34,715 nt of DNA. Source: Candidatus Nomurabacteria bacterium. Its GTDB lineage: Bacteria; Patescibacteriota; Saccharimonadia; Saccharimonadales; Saccharimonadaceae. Shown here piece after piece: positions 24,195 to 31,988 of the stretch. Location: positions 1 through 34,715 of the forward strand of contig JAISBI010000027.1 in assembly GCA_031266275.1 (NCBI GenBank), written 5' to 3'. Position numbers and translations under genes: made by a program. Under the pieces are notes generated by a model. It was given only the letters and a program-made list of their open reading frames with translations, made no database searches and was not told the DNA's origin. How positions within the stretch are numbered: the stretch's first letter is position 1; each line of letters begins with the position of its first letter.

Positions 24195-24833
24195 TTATTT
24201 CACACCAGTATTAGCAGCTTTCACGATCGAGGCAACCTCGACAACCGAACCGTCAGCTTGAACTTCATAGGTCTTACCGTTTTGAGTGACGATTTGACCA
24301 TCCATCAAACCTAGAGCGCTAGCCCAATCTTCAAGGTTCACACCATCTGGAGCAATGATATCAGCAGCGGTCAAAGTGAAGTTCGCCAAGCCACTCAAGT
24401 TGGTAATACTACTGAGGTCAGCCGTGCCAGCCACAGTTGCACTGACCGGTGCATTGGTCGGGGTCGCCTTAATAGCAGCGGCCACAGCAACTGCGTCTGC
24501 GCTAGTCAAGTCTCCGCTAACCTGTAAATTTACAATCAGACTTGGATTGTCAAAACCGTAGTTAGCCATATTATTTACAAACCCGCCAGCTACCCAAGCT
24601 GGATTGGCAGTAATAACATTGACTTCTGTCACATTACTAAAACTGTCGCCGGCGAGTGCATTGTAGATGTCTTGCGATACAACGTTCGAATTCTCGCTAC
24701 TGATATTCAACGTCAAAATAGTGCCACTGTAGTCGGCCACACCAAACGTGCCCGCGAAAATTGGTGTCGCTGCAACCGCTAACCCAAGCGTCACAGCAAA
24801 GGCCGAAACGGCCACAATATTTAGTTTTTTCAT
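24195..24833 (-). CDS. Secreted protein with C-terminal ANTGVK motif, sortase partner
   Basis: 212 aa. Signal peptide (MKKLNIVAVSAFAVTLGLA, cleavage probably after IFA-G near 28). The mature part is acidic, Ala/Thr/Asn-rich and has alternating short strands (LTLNISSENSNVV, ADLSSITNLSGLANFTL) reminiscent of small adhesin or bacterial-surface modules. It ends AANTGVK directly followed by the stop, with no membrane helix or basic tail in any downstream frame. The (P/A)NTGV end matches the sorting motif of the beta-helix protein. AAGGAG precedes ATG 24833. Expression is probably set by the poly-G promoter upstream. Confidence 0.75.
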   Translation of the reverse strand: MKKLNIVAVSAFAVTLGLAVAATPIFAGTFGVADYSGTILTLNISSENSNVVSQDIYNALAGDSFSNVTEVNVITANPAWVAGGFVNNMANYGFDNPSLIVNLQVSGDLTSADAVAVAAAIKATPTNAPVSATVAGTADLSSITNLSGLANFTLTAADIIAPDGVNLEDWASALGLMDGQIVTQNGKTYEVQADGSVVEVASIVKAANTGVK

Positions 24834-24902
24834 ATTTTTCTCCTTGACCTCATTTTATTTACATTATGTTGTGTGAGAGATCCGGCACATAACAACATCT
24901 AA

Positions 24903-24933
24903 TGTATACCCCCCCCCCCCCCAGCTTTGTCAA
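24903..24933 (-). promoter_or_regulatory. Promoter with a 14-nt G tract in its spacer (likely phase-variable)
   Basis: Minus strand: a perfect TTGACA (24933-24928), then AAGCT, G14 (24922-24909), then TATACA (24908-24903). The spacer to TATACA is 19 bp; 12 Gs would give the optimal 17. An alternative -10 TACATT would be 2 bp further. Homopolymer tracts change length by slippage, so promoter strength should vary between cells. Confidence 0.7.
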
Positions 24934-25044
24934 TAGTAAGCCTAATATCACCTCTTGCCACGTCCGTTCAATGTTGTAAAAATTACAATATATTAGGGAA
25001 AATTTTCGATATCTTTATCTAATTATTTCGTCATTATAAAAAAT

Positions 25045-25078
25045 AAGGGCCGCGTGATTCGCATCAAGCGGCCTTTTT
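25045..25078. terminator. Bidirectional terminator after the AAA_28-type gene
   Basis: AAGGGCCGC with GCGGCCTTT (one wobble) plus an inner TGAT/ATCA stem around TCGC. T5 follows on the plus strand, and ATTTTTTAT follows on the minus strand, where it ends the gene with stop at 25100. Confidence 0.85.
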
Positions 25079-25099
25079 ATTGGATTGGCGAAATTGTCA

Positions 25100-25726
25100 T
25101 CATAATACCGGTTCTCCCAGAACTTTTGCGACCTCGTTGATTAAATTTTGCATCTTTTGGTCAAATCCGCCCTCTGCTGACGGGTTGTCGATGACGTGTA
25201 GATGACCGTTGCTAGACCAAGCGGCGCGCGTCCGGCGGTCGCTGGCGATAGCATCTTCTATCGTGTGTTCGCGCCGAGCTTCGTTATTGTCCGTCGTGTA
25301 AAACTCGGCTGCTCCGTGCGCCGCTGTGACCAAGTGGAACACCGCATCATAACGGTCGCGCAGAGTTTTTTCCTTAGTGCCGAACGCGGTCAGGAACATG
25401 CGTTCTTTGCGAGTCACGTAGGCTTTGAAATCCATGACTCCTCTGTCAAACAGTATCAGCACCTTGTCGCGCCGCAAATGCCTCGCCGCATCCTCATAGC
25501 AGTCCTCTTTTTTCAGCTGCATATCCAGAATAAGCTGCTGAAATCTGTAGTTCGGAATTTCGTCGATGTCGGGTTTGAAGCCGCTCGTCATGACTTGAGT
25601 AGCGGTTTCGTCCGACACGATGACTTTCCAGCCCAGTTTTTCGAAGTGTTCACGAATTCTTTGCATTCCAGTGGTTTTGCCAGAGCATGGGCCGCCAGTG
25701 ATAACTATTTTCTTTAGGGTCTCCAC
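25100..25726 (-). CDS. P-loop NTPase, AAA_28 / NadR-kinase-like
   Basis: 208 aa from GTG 25726, which follows AAGGAGGTGA by about 8 nt; an ORF start further upstream would include the Shine-Dalgarno. Walker A is GGPCSGKTT near the N-terminus. LILFDRGVMDF provides an acidic strand, and HLRRDK and RTRAAW supply basic residues typical of kinase-like AAA_28 proteins. The fold suggests a nucleoside or small-molecule kinase, but the substrate is unknown. Monocistronic with its own promoter and terminator. Confidence 0.75.
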   Translation of the reverse strand: METLKKIVITGGPCSGKTTGMQRIREHFEKLGWKVIVSDETATQVMTSGFKPDIDEIPNYRFQQLILDMQLKKEDCYEDAARHLRRDKVLILFDRGVMDFKAYVTRKERMFLTAFGTKEKTLRDRYDAVFHLVTAAHGAAEFYTTDNNEARREHTIEDAIASDRRTRAAWSSNGHLHVIDNPSAEGGFDQKMQNLINEVAKVLGEPVL

Positions 25727-25782
25727 CAGTCTCTCACCTCCTTTGTGATGTGATAGGTTCCTCAGATACTTCCAATAACTCA

Positions 25783-25811
25783 ATTGTAGAACAAGCTGTG
25801 ATGTTTGTCAA
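25783..25811 (-). promoter_or_regulatory. Promoter of the AAA_28-type gene
   Basis: Minus strand: TTGACA (25811-25806), 17-bp spacer, TACAAT (25788-25783). The leader is about 50 nt. Confidence 0.85.
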
Positions 25812-25827
25812 GTTATTACGCTAGTTT

Positions 25828-26925
25828 TTACTCCCATTTGAAAACTTTGAACGCAATGACGTACGCTACCACGCCCCAAGCGGCGACGAGGCTGAGTTGA
25901 GGTAATATATCGAGCAGACCAGCGCCCTCAGTGGTGATAAAGCGAATTCCCTCCGCCACTGGCGTCAGCGGGATGAAATGCGAAATCGTTCGGAAAACTT
26001 CCGGCATGATGAACAGCGGTATGAACACGCCCGAGAGGAACATCAGCGGGAACGCTATCAGCTGCGCCGCCAGTCCGGCTTGGTTTTCGTTTTTGGCGGC
26101 GGCCGCGACCAACATGCCGAAGCCGCTCAGGGCCAGTACGCTGACTAAGCTGAACGCCATAAACAGCAAAATGCTCCCTTTGATATGCCAATCGAACAGT
26201 GTCACACCGACGGCGACCATCACGCCGGCCGAAATTGCCGTCAACAACGTATAAACCAGCGCCAACGCGATAATCAATTGCCAAGGGCGAAACGGCGTGG
26301 CTTTGATGCGCCGCAGCGCGCCGGTCTTTTTCTCGCTCGGCAACTGGTTGGACAGGCCGTAAATGCTCATCGCCATCAACGTATAAGCGAACAGTCCGGC
26401 AAAAGTGTAGTCGAATTGGCTCATGCCGTCGCGCCCCGTCGAAACTTGTTCTACGTCGAGCGGTGGCTGGACGCCCGTCATATCGATATTTACTTCGTCC
26501 AGCATGCTCGACATGATTGATGCAATCGTCTGCCCCGACTGCGACTGCGCTGGATCGTAATAAACTTTCATGGTGCCGGTCGGCAAGCCGTCCTGCACTT
26601 CGCCAAACTCCGTCGGCAACTCGATGATGCTGTCGAGTTCGCCACGTGACATCATTTCTTTAGCCTCGTCGAGATTTTGGACTTCTGATTTGACTTTGAA
26701 AACTCCATCTTCCGCCGTGCTGACTTGCTCGACAAAGTTAGTAGAGAATTCGCTTTCCGAATGATTAATCAATGCCACATTGAACGTTACGCTATTGTTG
26801 CCACCGAAAATCGTGCCGAAAATGAATAGAAAAATCAGCGGGAAGAAAAAGATGAAAAAGATATAAACCGGATCACGCAGGAAGCGTCTGAACATAGTGA
26901 TGGCGTAGGTCAAAATGGCTCTCAT
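25828..26925 (-). CDS. ABC-2 type transporter permease
   Basis: 365 aa. One TM helix at the N-terminus (about 20-42), a large extracytoplasmic domain (about 45-180), then five TM helices toward the C-terminus with the ABC-2 core (LPSEKKTGALRRIKATPF, FPLMFLSGVFIPLFIMP, SHFIPLTPVAEGIRF). This is the one-plus-five topology of YhgE/DrrB-like exporters. It overlaps its ATPase by 4 nt (26922-26925), so the pair forms one exporter; cargo may be a lipid, peptide or drug and is not predictable here. Confidence 0.9.
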   Translation of the reverse strand: MRAILTYAITMFRRFLRDPVYIFFIFFFPLIFLFIFGTIFGGNNSVTFNVALINHSESEFSTNFVEQVSTAEDGVFKVKSEVQNLDEAKEMMSRGELDSIIELPTEFGEVQDGLPTGTMKVYYDPAQSQSGQTIASIMSSMLDEVNIDMTGVQPPLDVEQVSTGRDGMSQFDYTFAGLFAYTLMAMSIYGLSNQLPSEKKTGALRRIKATPFRPWQLIIALALVYTLLTAISAGVMVAVGVTLFDWHIKGSILLFMAFSLVSVLALSGFGMLVAAAAKNENQAGLAAQLIAFPLMFLSGVFIPLFIMPEVFRTISHFIPLTPVAEGIRFITTEGAGLLDILPQLSLVAAWGVVAYVIAFKVFKWE

Positions 26926-27680
26926 TCGCGCAGCTCCTTGCCCGTCAAATCGATATAAACATCTTCCAAATCGGCCTGCTCACGCGTCTGCTTTTTGTGA
27001 AAACCGCGCGCCAATAATTTTTTAATCAAATTCGCCGGCGAGTCCAGCGCGATGATTTTGCCGTTGTCCATAATCGCCAGTCGGTCGCATAATTTTTCGG
27101 CCTCTTCCATGTAGTGCGAAGTCAAAATCACCGTAATTCCACGCGCTTTGACCGTCTCAATCAACTCCCACATCTTGCGCCGCGACTGCGGGTCCAGCCC
27201 TGTCGTTGGCTCGTCGAGAAACAGCACCACCGGTTGATTGACGAGCGCCGTAGCGATAGAAAAACGCTGTTTTTGGCCGCCCGACAATTTTTCCGGATAA
27301 CTTTTGGCTTTGTCGGACAATTCCACTTCCGCCAATAATTCCATCGGGTCAACTTTCCGGCCATAAAAAGCCGCGAACATCCGCAGCGACTCCGTCAAAT
27401 TCACTTTGTCAAAAAAGGCGCTCGATTGCAATTGCACGCCAATCATCGCTTTAATCTTCTGCGGATGCTTGGCCACGTTAGCCCCATCCAAAGTCACCGC
27501 GCCGCTGTCAATCGGCCGCAGCGCTTCCATCATCTCCATCGCAGTAGTCTTGCCGGCGCCATTCGGACCGAGAATGCCAAAAATCTCGCCCCTGCGGACA
27601 TTGAAGCTAATCCCATCGACAGCCACTTTGCCGCCGTAGGCTTTGTATAGGTTTTTGACTTCGATGATGTTTTTTGTCAT
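26922..27680 (-). CDS. ABC transporter ATP-binding protein (CcmA/DrrA type)
   Basis: 252 aa. Walker A GPNGAGKTT (about 37-45), signature LSGGQKQR, Walker B VLFLDEPTTGLDP and the switch His in ILTSHYMEEAEKL are all present, so it should be active. The C-terminal extension (LIKKLLARGFHKK... LEDVYIDLTGKEL) is typical of DrrA-like proteins. ATG 27680 lies 7 nt after a TATAAT, and no Shine-Dalgarno precedes it, so translation is probably leaderless. Confidence 0.94.
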   Translation of the reverse strand: MTKNIIEVKNLYKAYGGKVAVDGISFNVRRGEIFGILGPNGAGKTTAMEMMEALRPIDSGAVTLDGANVAKHPQKIKAMIGVQLQSSAFFDKVNLTESLRMFAAFYGRKVDPMELLAEVELSDKAKSYPEKLSGGQKQRFSIATALVNQPVVLFLDEPTTGLDPQSRRKMWELIETVKARGITVILTSHYMEEAEKLCDRLAIMDNGKIIALDSPANLIKKLLARGFHKKQTREQADLEDVYIDLTGKELRE

Positions 27681-27687
27681 TGGCTTT

Positions 27688-27735
27688 ATTATAGCATATT
27701 ATTTTATCGTATTAGATTATTTGGTTGATGTCAAT
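27688..27735 (-). promoter_or_regulatory. Promoter region of the ABC-2 exporter operon
   Basis: On the minus strand an extended -10, TGC-TATAAT (27693-27688), lies 7 nt before ATG 27680 with a weak -35 (TCTAAT) at 17 bp. A second possible promoter lies upstream: TTGACA, 17 bp, TACGAT. Confidence 0.6.
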
Positions 27736-27795
27736 GATGGTTTGAGCCATTAAGGCTATTGGCTATGAGCGTCGCTCTCGTTATCTTTGGGTATT

Positions 27796-27828
27796 AAAAG
27801 ACCGACGGGGTGAACCCGTCGGTTTTGT
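27796..27828. terminator. Terminator of the helicase gene
   Basis: ACCGACGGG with CCCGTCGGT (9-bp perfect core, extended by A-T pairs) around a 5-nt loop. On the minus strand CTTTTAATA follows, ending the gene with stop at 27839. It is also a usable hairpin on the plus strand, with TTTTG. Confidence 0.8.
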
Positions 27829-27838
27829 TGAATTTTGG

Positions 27839-30241
27839 TTACTTAGTGTTTCGCTTTTTCGTTCTTGTGCATTTCACGTTAGGCTTCAGCCCCGCCAATT
27901 CACAAGCTCTAGTAAAAGAACCAAACCTTCTGTAATAAATAGCCACACTAGGTATCTGCTTATTATTATCGATATCACTAATTGATGGGGTTTTGCCTAA
28001 TGTCTCAGCAAAAGTTTTCAATAAACCTAAAGCTTTCTCGTCTGAGATAATACCTATAGGCTTCTTTGGCTCCATACCAATTAAGGCCGAAACTTCATAC
28101 CAAGAAGCTATCTTGAAGCGATCCATGTATGTCGTATGGGTTGGCATAGCTTTATCATCAGTCATTTCCAGTGTCGTAGGAAACCTTCCTAGAATTTTCG
28201 TCTTGTCACGTAATAATTGTAGCAACTCCTCATTAGTGCGCTTTTTATCAAGTCTCTCTACTTCAAGCCCAGCGGCTAATATAGCACTGCTCAATTTTCC
28301 GAATTTCCTTTCATAAGAATTTGCTTTAAATTTGGAGCTGGGTGCATTAACATCTTTCCTCACAAGAGGTCTACCTAATTCTTTTTGTAGATTTACAAGA
28401 TTATCTAGCATCTCCTCTTTCGTGTATAATCTTCTATCACTATTCAAAGGTAGTCCCGCAGCCATTAATGCTTTGTTAAAAGTCCCAAACTCGTTATTAA
28501 AAGCATTGAGAGGTGCCATAGTCATATCAGCATGAACATCGCTTGCTTTAGGATTACGTCCCAAAGATTTGGCTTTTTTGAGTAATTGCTTCAGCAATTC
28601 GTCTCTCGAGAAAGGTTGGCGTCTAGGCGACCGTCTCGTTTTAGGTTGAAATCCAGCAGCCAGTAGCGCGTTATTGAATGAACCAAAACAACGCTTAAAG
28701 ACCTTGTAGCTAGCCATCGTTTTGTCACTTCTGGTATCAGTTACTTGAGGTGCCCTGCCTAACTCTTCGGCCATTTTCTGTAATTGAGCAACCAGCTCGT
28801 CTCTCGAGTAAGATCTTCGTACACGTAGCTGTTTTATGTTAGGTTGAAACCCAGCGGCTAATAGTGCATTATTGAATGAGCCGAAATGATGAATAAAAGT
28901 ACTAGAGTCAGCCATCATTCTATCATTGTCAACGTTTTTCCCCGTAGGAGTTTTGCCTAATTCTTCAGCCAGTTTCTGTAATTGGGTAATCAGCTCGTCT
29001 TTGGTGTAATGCCAATTCCTTGCCTGCTCAATCAGCGCCAAAATATCCACTTTACGCTCACGAAACTTCGGATTGTCGACATTCACGATAAACCTATCTT
29101 CGATTTCGACCTCTGAATTTCTTTCACGTTCTGGAGATTTTTCGACATATCCTCGTGCTTTTTCGGTCATCGTTTCAATAATCATCAGACGATCGACGTT
29201 CGCGATGAAATCAAGCACCAACACTGACTTTTTGCCTTCTGCCAATCTCAAGCCCCGTCCCAGTTGTTGATGCAACACTACGGGCGAAACTGTTTGTCGC
29301 AGAAACACGATGACATCTACGCTGGGCACATCAATTCCCTCGTTGAGTTTGTCCACTACAACGATGGTCTTGAGTTTGCCCTCGCGAAACGCCGTCAAAT
29401 TGGCTTTTTGCTCTGGCAAAGGCATCTTGCAATGCACTGTCATAGAGCCTTTCATCAATGCCGAAATTCGTTCGGCATGTTTGATAGTTCGGCAATAGAC
29501 GATAGTCTGCGGATTTTTCTTCGCCGCAGATTTCTCTTTAATTATCGACACTATCTTCTCATCCCGTAAAGGAATGAAAATCCGACGATTGAGCTCTTTC
29601 AATGAAACTCTTTCGCGGTTTTCCTTATCCAAAAAACTTTCTAACCCGCCGATTTCGTCCATTAAGACTTCATAATCGACTTTCGATAGCCAACCATTCG
29701 CCATCCCCCAGAAAAGATCTCTTCTAAAAATCTCTTTCCCGCAAATTGGCTCCAAATCAAGCTTGTCCAGCCTATCCGGCGTCGCCGTCAGGCTCAACAT
29801 GAACTGCGGTTTGAAATAATTAGCCACCTTTCGAAACGTTGGCGCTGGAACGTGATGAGCTTCATCGACAATAATGTAGACGAATTCATCACTCATAAAC
29901 GCGTCTTTCCAGTCCACCATCGTTTGAAACGACGCGAATAGGAAATCCGTCTCGTGCAAGGTTTTTTCCGTGCCGTTGAAAAGCCCGTAACTGTATCCGT
30001 CGTCCAACTCCGATTGAAACTCGCCCATAGCTTGTTCCAAAATGTCGTTGTTGTGGCAGAGATATAGCACGCGGCCCCGCAGCATCTGGAAAAAATCCAT
30101 CACATCATGGACAGCGAACATGGTTTTACCCAGCCCGCTCGCCATCACCACGAGGACTTTTTTCATGCCCTCTGTGCGAGCACCTCTGGTGCATGACAGA
30201 CATTCTGCCTGATACGGCCTGAGTTTTTCCAATTCAATCAC
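27839..30241 (-). CDS. Superfamily 2 helicase with six C-terminal HNH_repeat-like modules
   Basis: 800 aa. Helicase core: Walker A ASGLGKT (34-40), DEAH (126-129), SLTATP (150-155) and arginine finger region QQLGRGLRLAEGK (326-338), as in type III restriction/UvrB-like ResIII enzymes. Residues 412-788 form six repeats of about 57 residues (412, 478, 544, 606, 669, 733), each with (Y/F)(S/T)(R/K)(D/E)EL...LGR(x)P...FGSFNNALLAAGF. The pattern resembles the repeat found with homing endonucleases (HNH_repeat), probably a DNA-binding helical unit. The nuclease itself is absent. Start is uncertain: GTG 30241 sits very close to AAGGAG, and TTG 30232 has better spacing. The repeat part is more AT-rich than its surroundings. 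Confidence 0.85.
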   Translation of the reverse strand: MIELEKLRPYQAECLSCTRGARTEGMKKVLVVMASGLGKTMFAVHDVMDFFQMLRGRVLYLCHNNDILEQAMGEFQSELDDGYSYGLFNGTEKTLHETDFLFASFQTMVDWKDAFMSDEFVYIIVDEAHHVPAPTFRKVANYFKPQFMLSLTATPDRLDKLDLEPICGKEIFRRDLFWGMANGWLSKVDYEVLMDEIGGLESFLDKENRERVSLKELNRRIFIPLRDEKIVSIIKEKSAAKKNPQTIVYCRTIKHAERISALMKGSMTVHCKMPLPEQKANLTAFREGKLKTIVVVDKLNEGIDVPSVDVIVFLRQTVSPVVLHQQLGRGLRLAEGKKSVLVLDFIANVDRLMIIETMTEKARGYVEKSPERERNSEVEIEDRFIVNVDNPKFRERKVDILALIEQARNWHYTKDELITQLQKLAEELGKTPTGKNVDNDRMMADSSTFIHHFGSFNNALLAAGFQPNIKQLRVRRSYSRDELVAQLQKMAEELGRAPQVTDTRSDKTMASYKVFKRCFGSFNNALLAAGFQPKTRRSPRRQPFSRDELLKQLLKKAKSLGRNPKASDVHADMTMAPLNAFNNEFGTFNKALMAAGLPLNSDRRLYTKEEMLDNLVNLQKELGRPLVRKDVNAPSSKFKANSYERKFGKLSSAILAAGLEVERLDKKRTNEELLQLLRDKTKILGRFPTTLEMTDDKAMPTHTTYMDRFKIASWYEVSALIGMEPKKPIGIISDEKALGLLKTFAETLGKTPSISDIDNNKQIPSVAIYYRRFGSFTRACELAGLKPNVKCTRTKKRNTK

Positions 30242-30326
30242 TCTCCTTTTCTCTTCGTAACCAAAATTGTTAATGTACCACGAAACCGTACTCCCGTTGG
30301 AGCCGATTTCATTGAGTGTAACTTAT

Positions 30327-30388
30327 AGTATAGGGCGCATAAATACACCCTATACTTCCATTTTATCACACTTTGCGAAAAAAGTCAA
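30327..30388 (-). promoter_or_regulatory. Promoter and 5'-end hairpin of the helicase gene
   Basis: Minus strand: TTGACT (30388-30383), 17-bp spacer ending TGA (extended -10), TAAAAT (30365-30360). A perfect 9-bp hairpin (AGTATAGGG with CCCTATACT, 30356-30348 with 30335-30327, 12-nt loop) starts at the predicted transcription start. The leader is about 110 nt. Confidence 0.8.
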
Positions 30389-30401
30389 GCCCAGACGGCG
30401 A

Positions 30402-30430
30402 GTGACAGTCGCGCAAAGATGTGTTATAAT
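30402..30430 (+). promoter_or_regulatory. Promoter of the MacB-like ABC operon, apparently leaderless
   Basis: GTGACA (30402-30407), 17-bp spacer ending TGT (extended -10), TATAAT (30425-30430), 6 nt, then ATG 30437. It is divergent from the helicase promoter. Confidence 0.8.
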
Positions 30431-30436
30431 AGGGGT

Positions 30437-31132
30437 ATGATTGAGATGAAAGATATCACCAAAGTTTACGGCGACAAGGACGGCCATTTTACGGCGCTGA
30501 AAGATGTCAGTTTCTCTGTTCCGGACGGCGCTAGCGTGGCGATTGTCGGCAAGTCTGGCAGTGGCAAATCGACTCTCATGCACGTGATTTCCGGTCTCGA
30601 CCGGCCGCAACGGGGTGAGGTCGTCATCGACGGGCGCGGTATTTTGCAGCTTTCGCAGAATAAAATCGACGAATTTCGGGCGCGCGAGATCGCTTTCGTC
30701 TTCCAGAGTTTCTTCATTCAGGGCAACGAGAGTTGTTTTGACAACGTCGCTTTGCCGCTGGAAATTAATGATTTGAAGCTGCCCGAAATTCGCCAGCGAG
30801 TTGACAAGGCTCTGCGGGCTGTTGGGCTCAATGATAAGCGCGACAAGCCGGCCCGCACTCTGTCCGGCGGCCAGAAACAGCGCTTGGCCATCGCTCGAGC
30901 CATCGTCAATGAACCGAAAATCTTGTTTGCCGACGAGCCGACCGGCAACCTCGACAGCGTCAATGGAGCGCACGTCATCGAAACTTTGTTCAAATATAAT
31001 CGCGAAAACGGCACGACGCTGTTCGTCGTCACCCACGACGCCGAGCTGGCCGCCAAATGCGACATCCAAGTTCAGCTCATCGACGGCGAACTAGCCAAAA
31101 TCACTCGGGGCGGAAGAGCTAAACATGCTTAA
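30437..31132 (+). CDS. MacB/LolD-type ABC transporter ATP-binding protein
   Basis: 231 aa. Walker A GKSGSGKST, Q-loop FVFQSFFIQGNES, signature LSGGQKQRLAIARA, Walker B ILFADEPTGNLDS and switch His VVTHDAE mark an active MacB/LolD-family ATPase. An ATG at 30419 lies within the -10 and cannot be the start; ATG 30437 fits the promoter. It overlaps the permease gene by 8 nt. Such ATPases drive mechanotransmission rather than classical transport, for lipoproteins, peptides or toxins. Confidence 0.94.
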   Translation: MIEMKDITKVYGDKDGHFTALKDVSFSVPDGASVAIVGKSGSGKSTLMHVISGLDRPQRGEVVIDGRGILQLSQNKIDEFRAREIAFVFQSFFIQGNESCFDNVALPLEINDLKLPEIRQRVDKALRAVGLNDKRDKPARTLSGGQKQRLAIARAIVNEPKILFADEPTGNLDSVNGAHVIETLFKYNRENGTTLFVVTHDAELAAKCDIQVQLIDGELAKITRGGRAKHA

Positions 31133-31982
31133 GCGTTACATCGCCGCGCGGGCGGTCAAAAATCTCCGGCAGGCCAAAGTGCGAACCATCTTGACGGCGC
31201 TGGCCATTGCCGTCGGCGCCACTACGATTTGTCTGGCTCTGGCGGCGGGCAATGGTGGACGAGATTATATTAATAACATTATGAAAGACAAAGATACTCA
31301 AGAATTGACTATTCATGGCGAGATTGACGGCGGCGAGATGAAGACGATTGCGCCTGAGCTGGAAGCGAAAATTCGGTCGCTGCCAGAGTTGACGAAAGTC
31401 CAAACGGACGTCGAGCAGGCCGAAGAAATCGACGATGTGCGCTACATCATGGCCACAGTTCGAGACGGCGTCGATGCGCGCGAAGTTCAAAAAGAAATCG
31501 AAGCCCTCAGCGACGACATCGTCACAAATTCAATTTACGACACGCAAAAATCGCTATTTGATTCCGTCAATGTGGCGCAATGGGGGTTAATCGGCTTCGG
31601 CGCGCTGGCGGTCATCGCCTCTGTTTTCGGCATTATCAACACCCAGTATATTTCGGTGCTCGAGCGCACCCGCCAAATCGGCTTGATGAAAGCGCTCGGC
31701 ATGAAACGCCGCGACGTCAGCCGGCTATTCCGCTACGAAGCAGCGTGGATTGGCTTTTTGGGCGGCGCCATCGGCGTGGTCGTAGCATGGTTGATTTCGC
31801 TGACAAACCCGCTAATCACGTCATTCCTCAAGCTAGAAGATGGCGTCCGTCTGCTCCAAATCGATTTCCTGCAGGCGATGGTTCTCGTCCTCTGCCTCAT
31901 GTTAGTCTCCGTCCTCTCTGGCTGGTTCCCCGCCCGCAAGGCCGCCAAGCTCGATCCGATTGAGGCTTTGCGAACGGAATAG
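31125..31982 (+). CDS. FtsX/MacB-like ABC transporter permease
   Basis: 285 aa, shorter than the usual 380-420 because the periplasmic domain is reduced to about 110 residues. TM1 (about 19-41) follows the basic N-terminal coupling segment (ARAVKNLRQAKVRTILT). Three C-terminal TM helices carry the FtsX core (IINTQYISVLERTRQIGLMKALGMKRRDVSRLF and GWFPARKAAKLDPIEALRTE). It forms the complete transporter with the preceding ATPase. GGAAGAG within that gene's end precedes ATG 31125. Confidence 0.92.
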   Translation: MLKRYIAARAVKNLRQAKVRTILTALAIAVGATTICLALAAGNGGRDYINNIMKDKDTQELTIHGEIDGGEMKTIAPELEAKIRSLPELTKVQTDVEQAEEIDDVRYIMATVRDGVDAREVQKEIEALSDDIVTNSIYDTQKSLFDSVNVAQWGLIGFGALAVIASVFGIINTQYISVLERTRQIGLMKALGMKRRDVSRLFRYEAAWIGFLGGAIGVVVAWLISLTNPLITSFLKLEDGVRLLQIDFLQAMVLVLCLMLVSVLSGWFPARKAAKLDPIEALRTE

Positions 31983-31988
31983 TCATCA

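Noticed and set aside
28840-29010. Periodic repeats in the helicase gene as a CRISPR array
   Set aside because: The period is about 170-200 nt, the copies diverge, and they keep one reading frame encoding protein repeats; there are no short direct repeats with unique spacers.
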